Positions 1 through 9,309 of a stretch of 21,497 nt of DNA are shown piece after piece (positions within the stretch are counted from its first letter, which is position 1; each line of letters opens with the position of its first letter). The notes beneath the pieces are model-generated. The model saw nothing but the letters and a program-made list of their open reading frames with translations. It searched no databases and had not been told where the DNA came from. The stretch covers positions 1 to 21,497 of the forward strand of contig WHUX01000514.1 of NCBI GenBank assembly GCA_015179025.1. Reading direction: 5' to 3'. This DNA is from Terfezia claveryi. Its lineage: Eukaryota > Ascomycota > Pezizomycetes > Pezizales > Pezizaceae. A program made the position numbers and the translations under genes.

Positions 1-664
1 GCCCTCCCGCTGAACCGCTCATTAGTGATATGTCCTCACTCAATTTTTAGCAGATATCATGTGTAGAGTACTAATTGACAGGCCTGCCTATTGGCATACT
101 TTCGTGCCATTAGGTATTTGATTTGGACCTAGTTTGATTGAATTATGATAGTGAATATATTCTATGCACCTTCCCTAGGCCTTCGTTTGGGGGCATGACG
201 TTGCCCGGTTCTGCTCAGATATCCTGTATAAGCTACCTGAGAGTATTTCCCTACCCATGTGCTTGCTTTTGACCTATCTGGTTTTCGAATTAGGCCTGGT
301 TTGGTTGAGCTATGACAAAAAGTAGCTTCATTTGCATTCCCGGCTAAGCTACCATTTCGGACCGATCCTTCTGTATGGGCATATTATATGAAATTGCATA
401 TATAGTGAGCGCAAACCACAAGTACCAAGTGGAAACAGTAATTTCTGATCATTGAAACTTTCTCCGCCATCATCTATTCATATATCTTATGGCTAAACCT
501 ACCCGGTAATCCCCGGTATTTCTCTCAGCATCATTTAAGCTGTAGTAAACCTTGGGCCTGCGATACTTTATTTTGCAAAGTACTATATATCTCAAATACG
601 ATCCCAGAATCTGGGCTTATTTCATTATGTATAGAGCTCGAAATCGTTGAAAATGCATAAATAG
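1..664. other. unassigned 5' flank
   Basis: No coding signal that I can support is visible. Two loosely similar segments, near 123-148 and 291-316, share a GG-CCT-GTTTG-TTGA-TATGA pattern about 168 bp apart. The stretch may hold the promoter or a first exon of the coiled-coil gene that follows, because that frame is open from 665 without a start codon. Confidence 0.3.
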
Positions 665-1702
665 CCGGGTGATCCGCATCCCGGTGGTGATCGGCATCCC
701 GAAGATGGATGGTATGCACGTGAACAACATGCGGATGCTCGCAGGAGCCTCCTACAGTTTCTGGAGCATCACCAGGTTGATCTTGGTAATATATTCGGTG
801 GGGTTGCTGGACCTTCATTCTATCAAGCACTGAGTGAGCTCAGTAAACTCGGTAACGAAGCAAATACGGCTATTCATTCGGTTACAATCAGCCAAGTCCT
901 CCATACAATTTCTGTGTTTAATAAGTACCATACCCAACCCAATAGAGGCCCACTGCCTTCGCCGCTTCGAATCCCATCCCGCCAGTGTCTTGGTGTTCTT
1001 ACAACTATCCTGAAACACATACTTGGAGTTGCTGTAGGGGAGGACCTCCCGCAGCAATACAAGGACGACAGCCAGAGCTTAGGGGATATGCTTGATTCTT
1101 ATTCCACTCAAACAAATTTTCACGAGTTGGAGCCCATGAAGAGTGTCAGGCTAGATTGGATTCCAACTTGGGATGAAAAACACTGGGGTAAGGTAGTTGC
1201 AGTTGCAGCGTCTCTAGGATTGGCTGTACCGCAACAAAAGCATCAGCAGGAGCTGAAGGAGGCAGACAGTGACGTGCAACGTGCAAAAGAGGCCGCAGAG
1301 GTATCAGAGAAAGAAACCATTGCCAACAAAGAAAAGATTCGAACCCTACGAAGTGAAGTCAAGGACCTAAAGAAGAGGGTGAAGCGATTGGAAGGAGAGA
1401 ATGAAAAGCTTAAAGCAGAGAATGAAGCAATTAAGGCGAAGAACCGAAATATTGAGGCAGATTACGCAGTCATCAAGGCGGAGAACGCGGCAATCAAGGC
1501 GGAGAACGCGGCAATCAAGGCGGAGAACGCGGCAATCAAGGCGGAGAATGCGATACTCAAGGCGGAGAATGTGGCTTTGAAGAAGCGAATAGATGATATG
1601 GAAATTAGGTCGATGGAGACGAATACCTTCTTTATGGCACAGTTTGCGATCATGAAAGCAGAAATAGCTAGCTTGAGGGCAGGAAACGCTCCACAAGCAT
1701 AG
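665..1702 (+). CDS. coiled-coil protein, start not resolved
   Basis: The frame is open from 665, just after an in-frame TAG at 662-664, to the TAG at 1700-1702. There is no in-frame ATG before 1088, so either translation begins at Met 1088 or an upstream exon is missing; the AG at 663-664 (aaatag) could be a splice acceptor. The N-terminal half (about 665-1240) is mixed sequence with no domain I recognise and contains a Trp-rich patch (LDWIPTWDEKHWGKVV). From about 1240 on it is highly charged Lys/Glu/Ala sequence with heptad spacing, including five KAEN-type heptads, which predicts a long coiled coil. The tail LRAGNAPQA is short and polar. No signal peptide or membrane segment is seen. This is probably a host protein rather than a transposon product, since it is intact and has no sign of mutation. 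Its function is unknown; similar coiled coils also arise in low-complexity orphan genes. Confidence 0.6.
   Translation, partial: PGDPHPGGDRHPEDGWYAREQHADARRSLLQFLEHHQVDLGNIFGGVAGPSFYQALSELSKLGNEANTAIHSVTISQVLHTISVFNKYHTQPNRGPLPSPLRIPSRQCLGVLTTILKHILGVAVGEDLPQQYKDDSQSLGDMLDSYSTQTNFHELEPMKSVRLDWIPTWDEKHWGKVVAVAASLGLAVPQQKHQQELKEADSDVQRAKEAAEVSEKETIANKEKIRTLRSEVKDLKKRVKRLEGENEKLKAENEAIKAKNRNIEADYAVIKAENAAIKAENAAIKAENAAIKAENAILKAENVALKKRIDDMEIRSMETNTFFMAQFAIMKAEIASLRAGNAPQA
1475..1579 (+). repeat. 21-bp tandem repeat encoding coiled-coil heptads
   Basis: Five head-to-tail 21-bp units lie inside the coiled-coil gene. Three are identical (1475-1495, 1496-1516, 1517-1537) and two are diverged (1538-1558, 1559-1579). 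Each unit encodes one heptad of the form KAENAAI. The identical units imply recent expansion, in steps that keep both reading frame and heptad register. Confidence 0.9.
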
Positions 1703-1970
1703 GGGTCCTTTGTATAACCAACGGCATTTTCGTTATCCTGGTGTCTTCCACTTGATGATAGGAGTAGTGTTGAGGAACAACTAAAGAGCCAGACAGCAAG
1801 TTTGTTGTGCTATGTGAGAAAAGTTCGGGGAGGGCAACTTCAAGGTGTATCAGTTTCGTCAGATATGTGTACTTAATGCATTCTATAATATCACAAGGAG
1901 CATACTTAATTTGCGACCTTGGTGCATTCGACGCCTCCAGACACGAGTACACTTATCTTTATCTAGACTC

Positions 1971-1976
1971 AATAAA
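1971..1976 (+). terminator. candidate polyadenylation signal AATAAA
   Basis: A canonical AATAAA hexamer lies about 270 nt after the stop codon of the coiled-coil gene. In fungi the signal is loosely conserved, so this is only a candidate. The rest of 1703-2220 holds no gene that I can see. Confidence 0.35.
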
Positions 1977-2583
1977 TTGAAGCCATCTCTATACTAGGTA
2001 ACCCTCTGAGACCGTTTATCGGCTATAATAGTAAAACTGCCAAACATACATGTAAAATACAGACAGGGTAATGACAATGTCGGTATATCAAAACTAACTA
2101 TTGTCCCTCATACTACTTATACTTTTTCAGTACTAGTGCTATAGTGTATTTTCCCCGTGCAGGTGAACAATCGGACTCTGTGAACACAAATCATGTCAGG
2201 GAACTGATCTTGTGAGGGGTAGTTTTATTTTTATTTTATTGAAATACTCAATGCGGATATGCGGTCCCCACGAGGGGGTATGACTAGGAAGGAACTATGG
2301 ATAAGTTAGATATAGGACAAGGCAAGTTAATCTGCCGAGTACGGCCCCTCTATACCGCAATATCACTCCAATCAAACACCAGCCGGCAAGCAGATGTAGG
2401 AAGGACAACGCAAATAAACTCGAGTGAGAAGAGGCTCGTATCTTGTCATTAACTGGCTCATGCCAGATGACCCCAAAAGGCTTGACTGAAGCATGTACTA
2501 GTCTTAGATGAAATACTAACAATGGGGGTTAAATCAATAAACACAATATCTGAAGATAGAAATATGCAAGATTCTCCTCCCCC

Positions 2584-2647
2584 AAGAGGATCCCCTTACT
2601 GGGATCGAATAGGAGTAAAGAGTATTTAAAATAAAAAAATAAAAAAT
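2584..2647 (+). mobile_element. very short plus-strand LINE tail insertion
   Basis: CCCCTTACTGGG then GAATAGGAGTAAAGAGTATTT then an A-rich tail (2628-2647) matches, in plus orientation, the last ~35 bp of the LINE family 3' end. It sits in the opposite orientation inside LINE copy A, between its 3' UTR and coding part, so it is a later, strongly 5'-truncated insertion. Confidence 0.65.
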
Positions 2648-2659
2648 AGAGGTGTCAGT

Positions 2660-3340
2660 ATAGGAAGCTAGAAAAAGGCTCCACGGCATTTCAACGGTCC
2701 CCTTCCTCTTCCTTAATCCAAATCGATTGGTTAAGGTCCTCCCAGTCCTTGATACTCCTGAAGGCTGCTCAGTGTTCTTTTCACCTCCAGACCATTAAAA
2801 ATGATATCTTTGTCATCTGGCCTGTGGTGGTTAGACTCACACTCACTGGACCCAGCTTTTCTTATGTAAAAGGTGCCAGGATTTTAGGGGACCTCACTTC
2901 CTATGCAATTTGATATACAGTATTTGGAAAAGGTCCACTCCGACGTCCTTATCCATAGCCTGGGGTAGTTCTAACGTCGCTTCTCCATACATTTGAGGCG
3001 GGTCTTATGCCTCCTTTCATGACCAATGAGGCATGCGTAAGATCTGTCCTAGTGTGGAAGCAAAATTTGCAAGCTGGTCAGCCTCTTGATTTCCGTTCGC
3101 TGCCGACGAGAGAGCGTACTCACGAGATGGAGGTATCCTGCTAGCTCGAGAAGTAGGTATGCGAGCTTTATATACTCAATACTGCATCTTGCTGGGTGGA
3201 GGTCTTGGGAGATATGTGTGGCTGACGAGATGACTGCGGAAGGGTAGCGTATTGTCATCATTGATGAGATCTTGTATGCTCTACCATAGCCTGACGTTCT
3301 GCATCTGCGACCGTGGATTCCTCCCCTGTGGCGAAGTGGC
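2660..3340 (-). pseudogene. LINE ORF2 C-terminus (RNase H end and zinc-binding tail), decayed
   Basis: Minus-strand translation in shifting frames gives a stretch with NQEADQLANF near 3055-3090, the counterpart of NEEADKLAAF in the LINE copy at 14723-16372. This is the end of the RNase HI domain. Nucleotide similarity to that copy is visible from about 2660 (aatcc-aaatcg block near 2717) to about 3330 (the g-ttctgcatctgcgaccgtggattc block near 3297). Several stops and frame changes make it non-functional. The longest uninterrupted piece is about 70 codons (3049-3261). Confidence 0.65.
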
Positions 3341-3821
3341 CTCGGGATGAAGGAGTTGACTCTCTCATTCAGCTTCTGCAGGCGGGTCCGATTTGGATAA
3401 TATTTAATTGGATAGTACCTAGAGTGCTACGGAGGGGGACTTGATTTTCTATTGTTTTATTTATTTATGATGCCTCTGCTTGTTTTGATTTTCTATTGTT
3501 GTATTTAGTTACATCTGTGTTTGTTTTGCTTATTTATTACGCTTTAATTTCTTTATATTTTCTGTATGCAATCTCCATAGTTCCATATGCAATAATTATA
3601 CTAGAAATTATTGGCAACGAAGTTGACAATTTTTAAATTGAAACGAAGTTAACATTAGTTTATATTTTTTCACCTGGGAGACTCTCGAGTTCTTGGCAAT
3701 TTTGTCAGATCACCTGATCTGACAACGTCATGTGGTTTAGATATCTTGGCACCTAGCTCGCACAACCCCGCCAACTATCGTCACTTGCACAACCCCCGCC
3801 AACAATTGCAATCGTCACAGT
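3341..3821. other. AT-rich spacer before the Helitron relic
   Basis: From about 3440 to 3660 this is T-rich with two copies of a TTGATTTTCTATTGTT-GTATTTA-type segment near 3441 and 3486. It also has two imperfect copies of gcacaaccc-cgccaac near 3760 and 3787. No coding signal was seen. The hairpin at 3704-3723 is listed separately. Confidence 0.3.
3704..3723. repeat. perfect 9-bp-arm hairpin
   Basis: GTCAGATCA-CC-TGATCTGAC forms a 9-bp stem with a 2-nt loop, about 100 bp before the first Helitron frame. Helitron 3' ends carry a hairpin followed by CTRR; here no clean CTRR follows at the usual distance, so its relation to the element is open. Confidence 0.55.
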
Positions 3822-4013
3822 ATGAGCGCCACTCTGAATCTTGTGCTGTGTAGTCGGTGCTATCGTAGGTATGATCCAACGTACTGGACCCTTACCCAAA
3901 CTGGAGATAGGATGAAGACCTGTGATCCGTGTCGACTGAAGCGTATTATCAGGCGGACTGTAAGTAACGACTATGACTCCACTGTCGAGCAAATTGGTGA
4001 AGCAAATTGGTGA
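3822..4013 (+). pseudogene. Helitron N-terminal Cys-rich motif
   Basis: This is a 63-codon open frame with C-S-R-C near its start and C-D-P-C about 25 residues later (CSRCYRRYDP ... KTCDPCR). The C-x2-C ... C-x2-C spacing matches the short zinc-binding motif found at the start of many fungal Helitron proteins. The link to the downstream pieces rests on order and strand. Its stop at 4011-4013 separates it from the next frame. Confidence 0.45.
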
Positions 4014-4098
4014 CTTCATCAACTAGGTGAAACGGGAAGAGAGTATGCAACAAGACAGCGTTCCGGAAATGAGTACTCGCGGCTGACAAAGACCTAGG

Positions 4099-4660
4099 GT
4101 GCAAAATACTCACCCAAGGGCTGCATTACCATCTCAAGCTCAGGATCGAAGCCAATCTCCTAGGCATATACCTCCTCGACGGTCCCACTCTGTGCAGGTT
4201 TCCCCTACCCGGCGGAGAGCACATTCTCCGCCATTCCCAAGTTCATCCTCAGAATCCTCAGAATCACCATCACCTAACCGACAATTACGCCGTAGGTCCT
4301 TGACTCAATCAGCGTTCCCGCACTCACTATACCAACCTCAGCCACACCAACGTCAAGGGCAACACCAAGAGCAAGAAAATCAAGAAACCAAATTGACTCC
4401 ATATGGACTCGGAGTACACTTAATGGTTTTGCAGATGGTTTGGGGAAAAAAATCTAGGAGAATGTACTATTTGTGAGGAAGGGGATTAGTATGAAGATAT
4501 ACCCAATGGATGGACACACCTATTGTGCCCGGTGTAAGCGAGAACTATCACTACCCACATGGAGTGGTGTCCACAAATTTAGTGCAGGGAATGATATGTC
4601 TCCGGGGGCTATTCCTGCCGATCTTCTGGCACTAGGCAAACCGTCTCCACTAGAGGCTAT
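4099..4660 (+). pseudogene. Helitron linker and second zinc motif
   Basis: Frame 1 (4099-4476) is a Ser/Pro/Arg/Gln-rich linker, a usual low-complexity region of these proteins. Near 4460-4470 a C-T-I-C pair appears, and after a frame change C-A-R-C follows near 4525, giving a split C-x2-C ... C-x2-C. Then comes HKFSAGNDMSPGAIPADL, which corresponds to the conserved KFS-NNM-PG--P--L segment of fungal Helitron proteins. The frame changes around 4470, and again at about 4661 where a short conserved stretch seems deleted. Confidence 0.6.
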
Positions 4661-5536
4661 GATGGTCAGTACAAGGGTAGAAAGGTCCATATCATCAACT
4701 TTCCACAAGATGTATCGGAGGTATTCCACATTATCCCACGGCTTCCTCATGAGCTTCCATTGGTAGTCTTACGAGTTAAGGGGCCTAAGGGGATTCAGCA
4801 TCAAGACCAGCAAGCAAGGCCCAGGCTGAAAGACTTTGAAATCAATATACGCCGTGTACGAGCATGGATGAACTATCTTTGTCAACATAACCGATAGTAT
4901 CGGAATGTACAACAAGATGTATCCCGTCTGGACACATATGTGGATAGATCAGAAGGCTTGTCAACTCAGCAGCGTTTTGAAGTAATATTGGACGAGGACT
5001 GAGGAGGAATTGGGTCAGCAGAAGGACCGGTCGAAAGCCTTGAGGAACATGAGCAAGTAGAAACAGGGGTTCATACCGGGCAAAGAGCAGTAAATGAAAG
5101 AGCTGCCTTGCAGAGATTTTTAGAACAACGGCCAGTATCACAAGGACGTCCACTACAGGTAGCATATCCAACAGTCCAGGAGAATCCAGTGAACAAATAT
5201 AGAGAGGAAGGCTATATTGCAAAGGCTTTCCCATGCTTATTCCCGTCTGGTGATGCAGACTTTCTTTTTGTTGGTTATCGACATATAAAAGTATCTGCTT
5301 CAGAATACTTCACGCATTTGATAAGATATCGTGATGGGCGGTTTGTAGAAGATCCTCGCTTTCTCTTCTTTACCCTTAATACTCGATATCGTTGGCAGCT
5401 AGGATCAGCACAGTTCTTTATGCGGAAGGGACAGTTCGAGACATGCATTCGTGGCATATATATATGCGAGTACAACTCGCCCCGTATTACCATGCAAATT
5501 GTCTGCGGTTCAATTACTTTTTTGTTCTATTCCTAG
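4661..5536 (+). pseudogene. Helitron-like N domain (Helitron_like_N), interrupted
   Basis: One frame runs from about 4661 to the stop near 5536 with two internal stops, TAG 4895-4897 and TGA 5000-5002. It holds VHIINFPQDVSEVFHIIPRLP and LPLVVLRVKGPKG (4680-4790), then, from about 5195, NKYREEGYIAKAFPCLFPSG, SEYFTHLIRYRDGRF and FLFFTLNTRYRW. These are hallmark strings of the Helitron N domain that precedes the Rep (HUH) nuclease. After MRKGQFE (about 5435) similarity ends, so the HUH motif and helicase are absent. The TAG could derive from CAG by C-to-T change. Confidence 0.8.
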
Positions 5537-6159
5537 GGAACGTTGCCATATCAGGATGTTTCAAACAGCCTTACCTAGTTGTAGTCATCATATCGATGAA
5601 TGGGCTGGGCCGCATTGCTGGGTGGGTTAGAACATATCTGCTATATTCGCTATACTTGACACTCTTTAATCAATTCGGTCAAGTCACTCATATGCTCAAA
5701 TTTATACCCCTCTCTCTCTCTCTCTATAGCCTCCTTGGACTTAGCGAAGTCTTCTTGATTAGGCCTGTTTGATTCACGCTGCTCATAACCCTTCAATAAA
5801 ACTTACTAGGATTTTACGAGATGTGGTGACCATTGGTTCGGCCGCAAAAGAACCCTTCTACTAGGCGACAGGAGCACCTGGATTGAGCTCGATACGCTAA
5901 AGTGGGAAGGAAGGGGAGGATGTATTCCGGCATCAGTAATCAGCGGGAGAGCGAAGGGGGTAGCACGAACCAGCAGGGGAAGGAAGGGGCATCACTAACC
6001 AGCCTCACCTCCGTATATATATATCCTTCAGTTTTGGCACCTTCACTTAATTAAGCAAGCCCTCATAATAAGGTTTATCTCGAGCCTACTTATGTCTATC
6101 TATACTCACTGCTATTTCTATCTATACCCACTACTATTCATATACCCACTGCTATTTCT
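5537..6159 (+). other. noncoding leader of the KRBA2-like element
   Basis: The region contains a short CT run (5707-5725), a purine-rich block (about 5900-5990), a TATATATATA tract at 6015-6025 and, from about 6086, short repeats of tatctatac-cactgctatttc. The TA tract about 140 bp before the integrase frame could serve as a TATA-like element. No gene is seen; the small open frames here look fortuitous. Confidence 0.35.
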
Positions 6160-7252
6160 ATGCCCAATACTATTCCAAATCTGATCCAGACTGCATTCCT
6201 AACATGGGCGCAGTCGAACCAAAATCGCACCCGGTTTGCAATCGAGCGGATTGATAAGTATATAGCTTTCTTATCCTTCCCGGATAGAAAGTTATGTACA
6301 ACTCAGGATAAAGAGGCAAAACAATGGTGGTATAATTGGAAGCATCATGCTGTTGCCCACTTTGAGCTCATTAATGGAGAGCTTTTTCGGAAGGCAGAAG
6401 GAGCCTCTCAACTACAGTAAATTCTTTCCACGATATACAGAAGTATTAGTACTAATTTATTCATTGCTAGCCAAGTGATTATGCTAGATCAGGTATACCA
6501 GACAGTTTTAGAGTGCCATGAACGTTCCCAGCACGCAGGTCACAAGTAAACATTTGACCTAGTCAAGGAACGCTTTTATGGTATTTCAAGGCAAGAGGTT
6601 ACTTGGTTATTACAGCATTGTAGCATGTGTATTCGAAGTCGACCATGTAATACACGAGCTCCGCTGGAACCTATTCAATCTAACTATACTCTAGAGTGGG
6701 TTCAAATAGATTTAGTGGATATGAGAGCAACACCACATGATGGAAAAATACTGGATCTTACATATTAAGGATCACTTCAGCAAGTTTTCCTAGATCTACC
6801 CTCTACCTAATAAAACATCAGCAACTATTGCTGAGTGGATTGGCTTTTGGCTAGGGAGTGTTGGGGTTCCTCGAATATTGCAGTGCGACAATGGGACAGA
6901 GTTCAAAGGTGCTCTTTTAATACTAATGAAGAAATATGGTGTTAAAATCATCAATGGTAAGCCGGGGTATCCACAGACTCAAGAGCAAGCAAATGAAGTA
7001 ATAAAGGCGAAGATACGGTTTTGGCTAGAAGACCATGTTGGATATGGCTGGAGTGACGCACTACCAGATATTGCTATAGGTATGAACAGGCAAAGTCATA
7101 TATCATTAGGTGGCAAGATGCCATACAAGATCTTCTTTGATCGGAAGCCCCGATGGGACGTGCGAGTCATGGTGCGTACTAATTTGGAAATTGACGATGT
7201 TGAGGATGAGATTGAGGGTGAGATTGAAGCTAAGGTTACGGTACTGAACTAG
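6160..7252 (+). pseudogene. KRBA2-like (Ginger-type) integrase, broken
   Basis: The N-terminal part (6160-6420) ends at TAA 6418. The same frame continues with an H-H-C-C integrase zinc-binding domain (CHERSQHAGH near 6510-6545, HCSMC near 6613-6632) interrupted by TAA 6547. QIDLVDMR (about 6706-6730) carries the first catalytic Asp and is preceded by TRAPLEPIQ, typical of KRBA2-like integrases. A frame change near 6745 leads to frame 2 with TAG 6791, then PLPNKTSATIAEW, LQCDNGTEFKG (second Asp, about 6878) and PYKIFFDRKPRWD. The usual VERxN-like third motif reads QANEVIKAK, so the catalytic Glu is uncertain. No reverse transcriptase, protease or gag is nearby, unlike a Gypsy element. The enzyme class catalyses strand transfer of element ends into target DNA. 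Confidence 0.75.
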
Positions 7253-7299
7253 CAAGTAGTAGAGAGCGTGCTCCGGGAAGCTCAAATCCAATATACCAC

Positions 7300-8141
7300 A
7301 TGTTAATAATGATTTTACTGACATTTATAGTAGCATCCACTTCTGGCTATTGCGCCTTCAGCTATATCACCTCCACTAAACCCAGCTCAGCCAATTCTAC
7401 CGCTACCAACATCACCTATGCCAGCGTCGACCCCGCCAGCGTCACCCCCACCAGCGTCACCCCCACCAGCATCACCCCACCAGCATCATCCCCGCCAGTG
7501 TCGCCTCTGCCAGTATTGCCGCCGCCAGCATCACCCCCGCCAGTATCGCCTCCGCTAGTATGGCCCCGCCAGCATCCCCCCTACCAGTGTCACCCCCGCC
7601 AGCATCGCCTCCGCTAGTATCGCCCCCGCCAGTGTTGCCCCCGCCAGTGTCGCCCCCGCTAGTGTCGCCTCCGCTAGCGTCACCCCCGCCAGCATCGCCT
7701 CCGCCAGCTTTGCTCCTGCTTATATCATCTCCGTCAACATCACCCTCAACCATTGGCACATCAGCATCACAACAAGCCATATTACCAGAAGTTCTTCTGT
7801 CTCATGCTTGTCTATGTAAATCAACTTGCCGGACTAGACACTGCAAATGCTTCAAGTCTGGTGTTGAGTGTACTAATAATTGTCATAAGAACAAGCGCAA
7901 TGATCAGGCTGGAGCATGTCTTAATTTAGCTGCTTTGGAGGTACGCAATATTGGGCCATTAATTCCACAAGTTTCAGGTTCGTTGTCTGTTCCCGCCATC
8001 TCCTCTTCTATTAGTTCATTAGCTAATTCTTCGCCTGTATTAGAATCAGGCTTTCCTTCTTCTAATACTAGATCGGCCCGGAGACTTCGTTCCTCTGTGG
8101 ATAATATGTCGGATACTATTGTTTTGCAGAGGCCTACCTAA
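7300..8141 (+). pseudogene. C-terminal part of the integrase element: Pro-rich linker plus Cys-rich domain
   Basis: The frame 7300-7617 enters a Ser-Pro-Pro repeat and passes, by a one-base shift near 7560, to the frame 7560-8141. That frame ends in a Cys-rich module, CLCKSTCRTRHCKC then GVECTNNCHKN (7810-7890), spaced C-x-C-x3-C-x4-C-x-C-x6-C-x3-C. This resembles the CXC/tesmin-like zinc clusters that, from memory, follow integrases of the KRBA2-like group. A Ser-rich tail follows, to TAA at 8139-8141. It lies 50 bp after the integrase frame, on the same strand. The SH3-like segment that normally sits between integrase and Cys-cluster is not seen here, but one is present on the minus strand at 8541-9055. 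Confidence 0.6.
7432..7727 (+). repeat. 15-bp minisatellite encoding SPPP(A/V/L)
   Basis: About twenty degenerate units of tcgcctccgccagtg type (SPPPV, SPPPA, SPPLV) stand in tandem. The array lies within the coding sequence between integrase and Cys-rich module; a single-base slip in it accounts for the frame change near 7560. Confidence 0.85.
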
Positions 8142-8355
8142 TTTTATTTTTAATTTTCTCTCGTCATATTATCTTGTCGCATTTTTTTAAGATTTTTATT
8201 TTATCATTTTCATTTTTGCTTGTTGCATTCTTTTTTTTTCGTTGTTTTTTTTTAGATTTTTTTGGTTAATATTTTGGTTTGTTTTGCTGGTGTGGTGATA
8301 AATTCACTCGAGTTCTGGGTTTGTTTATTTGAGGCGCGGTCATTTGTTTTGTATG
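8142..8355. other. T-rich 3' flank
   Basis: Runs of T and TTTTA dominate 8142-8270. I find no terminal repeat of the plus-strand integrase element here and no gene. Confidence 0.4.
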
Positions 8356-8375
8356 TGTTCTGGCCTACCCGGGAA
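8356..8375 (+). repeat. left terminal inverted repeat
   Basis: This 20-bp arm matches the right arm (9330-9349) with no mismatch and begins TG. It is preceded directly by TATG. Confidence 0.85.
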
Positions 8376-8540
8376 GCCACACGATTCTTGGGAGGGCTGG
8401 CCTACGCACGAATATTGATTGGCCTGCCCAGGAATGCAAAATTGAAATTCCTCCGGAGGCCAGATCATGGGTTGGCCTCCCCGGGAATGTGATTACCAAA
8501 TGTAGTAAATTAGTGAGGGTACATGCAAGATGAAAATACA

Positions 8541-9055
8541 TCAGCGCTGACGAACATGAATTGTCCGCAATAGTAAAATAAAATACATCAATGCTTGCGA
8601 AACATGAATCGTCCTCCATAGTACATATTGTTGCGCAATACCAGGCCATGCACACTCAGAAGTAGAAACATTAAATCCCTTTAACGTCTGAATATTAGGT
8701 GCATCTAATGAATCTGAAACACGTAGTAGCTCTCGAGTTGGATAGTGCCGATCTAATAAGCCATATGTAGTTAATAAAGCATGGCGGTTAGGATGAGGTT
8801 TTCGCACAACGAGACAATAGAGCCGTCGGTCATCTGTACCATGTCTATCTTGTCTAGGTACATGTACACTAACAATATCTCCAATAGCAAAAATTTCAAT
8901 AATATGTTGTTGTTCATACCGCTTCACCATTTTTTGACGAGCTTTAGTAGTATTTTTTTGAACTCGTTGGAGTAGATTCCCATAGTCCGGAAGTTGTTGA
9001 ATAGCTTCTTGATTAGACTCTAAGTTAATAGAGTCCGATTCAACCCTACCTTAAC
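8541..9055 (-). pseudogene. KRBA2-like integrase C-terminal (SH3-like) fragment
   Basis: The minus frame is open from about 9050. It reads a basic helix (QKNTTKARQKMVKRYEQQ) and then IFAIGDIVSVHVPRQDR, a Val/Tyr-rich strand pattern, TTYGLLDRHYPTREL. This matches the post-integrase region of KRBA2-like proteins, where a MxxR-lysine helix is followed by a GD-V-VP-P--DR motif and a (K)YGLL---Y-R-EL motif. It is the piece missing from the plus-strand copy at 6160-8141. The frame stays open for 130 codons after Met 8930 with no stop until 8541, so it is less decayed than the plus copy. No integrase core is attached, so it is a fragment. Confidence 0.7.
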
Positions 9056-9135
9056 TGGCCTGCATACGCATATCCACCGGTGAGCCTACATTAACTCACC
9101 ACCACACTTGTATTTAGCCAATTCCTTTTGAGAGC

Positions 9136-9271
9136 AGCCCACGCAGGAATACCTATTCCCGGGTAGGCCAGCCCACGCAGGAATACCTATTCCCGGGTAG
9201 GCCAGCCCACGCAGGAATTCCTATTCCTGGAGAGGCCAGCCCATGCAGGAATACCCATTCGTGGGCAGGCT
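9136..9271 (-). repeat. 34-bp tandem array in the right subterminal region
   Basis: Four units (9136-9169, 9170-9203, 9204-9237, 9238-9271) contain agcccacgcaggaat and attcccgggtaggcc. The first two are identical, and the unit core copies the inner part of the terminal inverted repeat. Single diverged units of the same kind occur in the left arm (8362-8490), inverted. Confidence 0.85.
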
Positions 9272-9285
9272 GGCCTGCCGGGGAA

Positions 9286-9309
9286 CCAGCCCAGTCGCGA
9301 CTGGGCTGG
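9286..9309. repeat. 24-bp perfect palindrome
   Basis: CCAGCCCAGTCG is followed immediately by its reverse complement. The site sits between the 34-bp array and the right terminal repeat. Next to it (9312-9321) ATTCGCGAAT is a further perfect 10-bp palindrome. Confidence 0.85.

Larger units (their letters stand above)
2221..3340 (-). mobile_element. 5'-truncated Tad1-type LINE, copy A
   Basis: On the minus strand this reads C-terminal ORF2 sequence (about 3340 down to 2660), then the family 3' UTR (about 2511-2242), then a degenerate A/T tail (2241-2221 as T-rich on plus). The UTR shares the family core GACAAGGCAAGTTAATCTGCC (plus, around 2317) and the TGTCATTAAC...CCAGATGACCCC block (around 2443) with the copies at 9447, 14345 and 14723. 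Between coding part and UTR a plus-strand LINE tail has been inserted. Copy A is the most diverged of the family here, hence probably the oldest. I could not define its target duplication. Confidence 0.75.
3822..5536 (+). mobile_element. Helitron relic (N-terminal part only)
   Basis: Three successive plus-strand pieces carry, in order, an N-terminal Cys pair motif, a Pro/Ser/Arg-rich linker with a second zinc motif, and the Helitron-like N domain. They lie in different frames with two in-frame stops, and coding similarity is lost around 5440, before the HUH Rep motifs and helicase. Full-length fungal Helitron proteins are well over 1000 residues, so more than half is gone. Neither a 5' TC end nor a 3' CTRR end could be placed with confidence. 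Confidence 0.7.

Noticed and set aside
6160..7252. Gypsy LTR retrotransposon
   Set aside because: No RT, RNase H, protease, gag or LTRs were found, and the motif spellings fit KRBA2-like integrases better.
7472..7780. Minus-strand Gly/Asp-rich open frame
   Set aside because: It is the shadow of the proline-coding minisatellite on the plus strand.
9136..9271. CRISPR array
   Set aside because: Units are directly adjacent without spacers, and the sequence is clearly eukaryotic transposon DNA.
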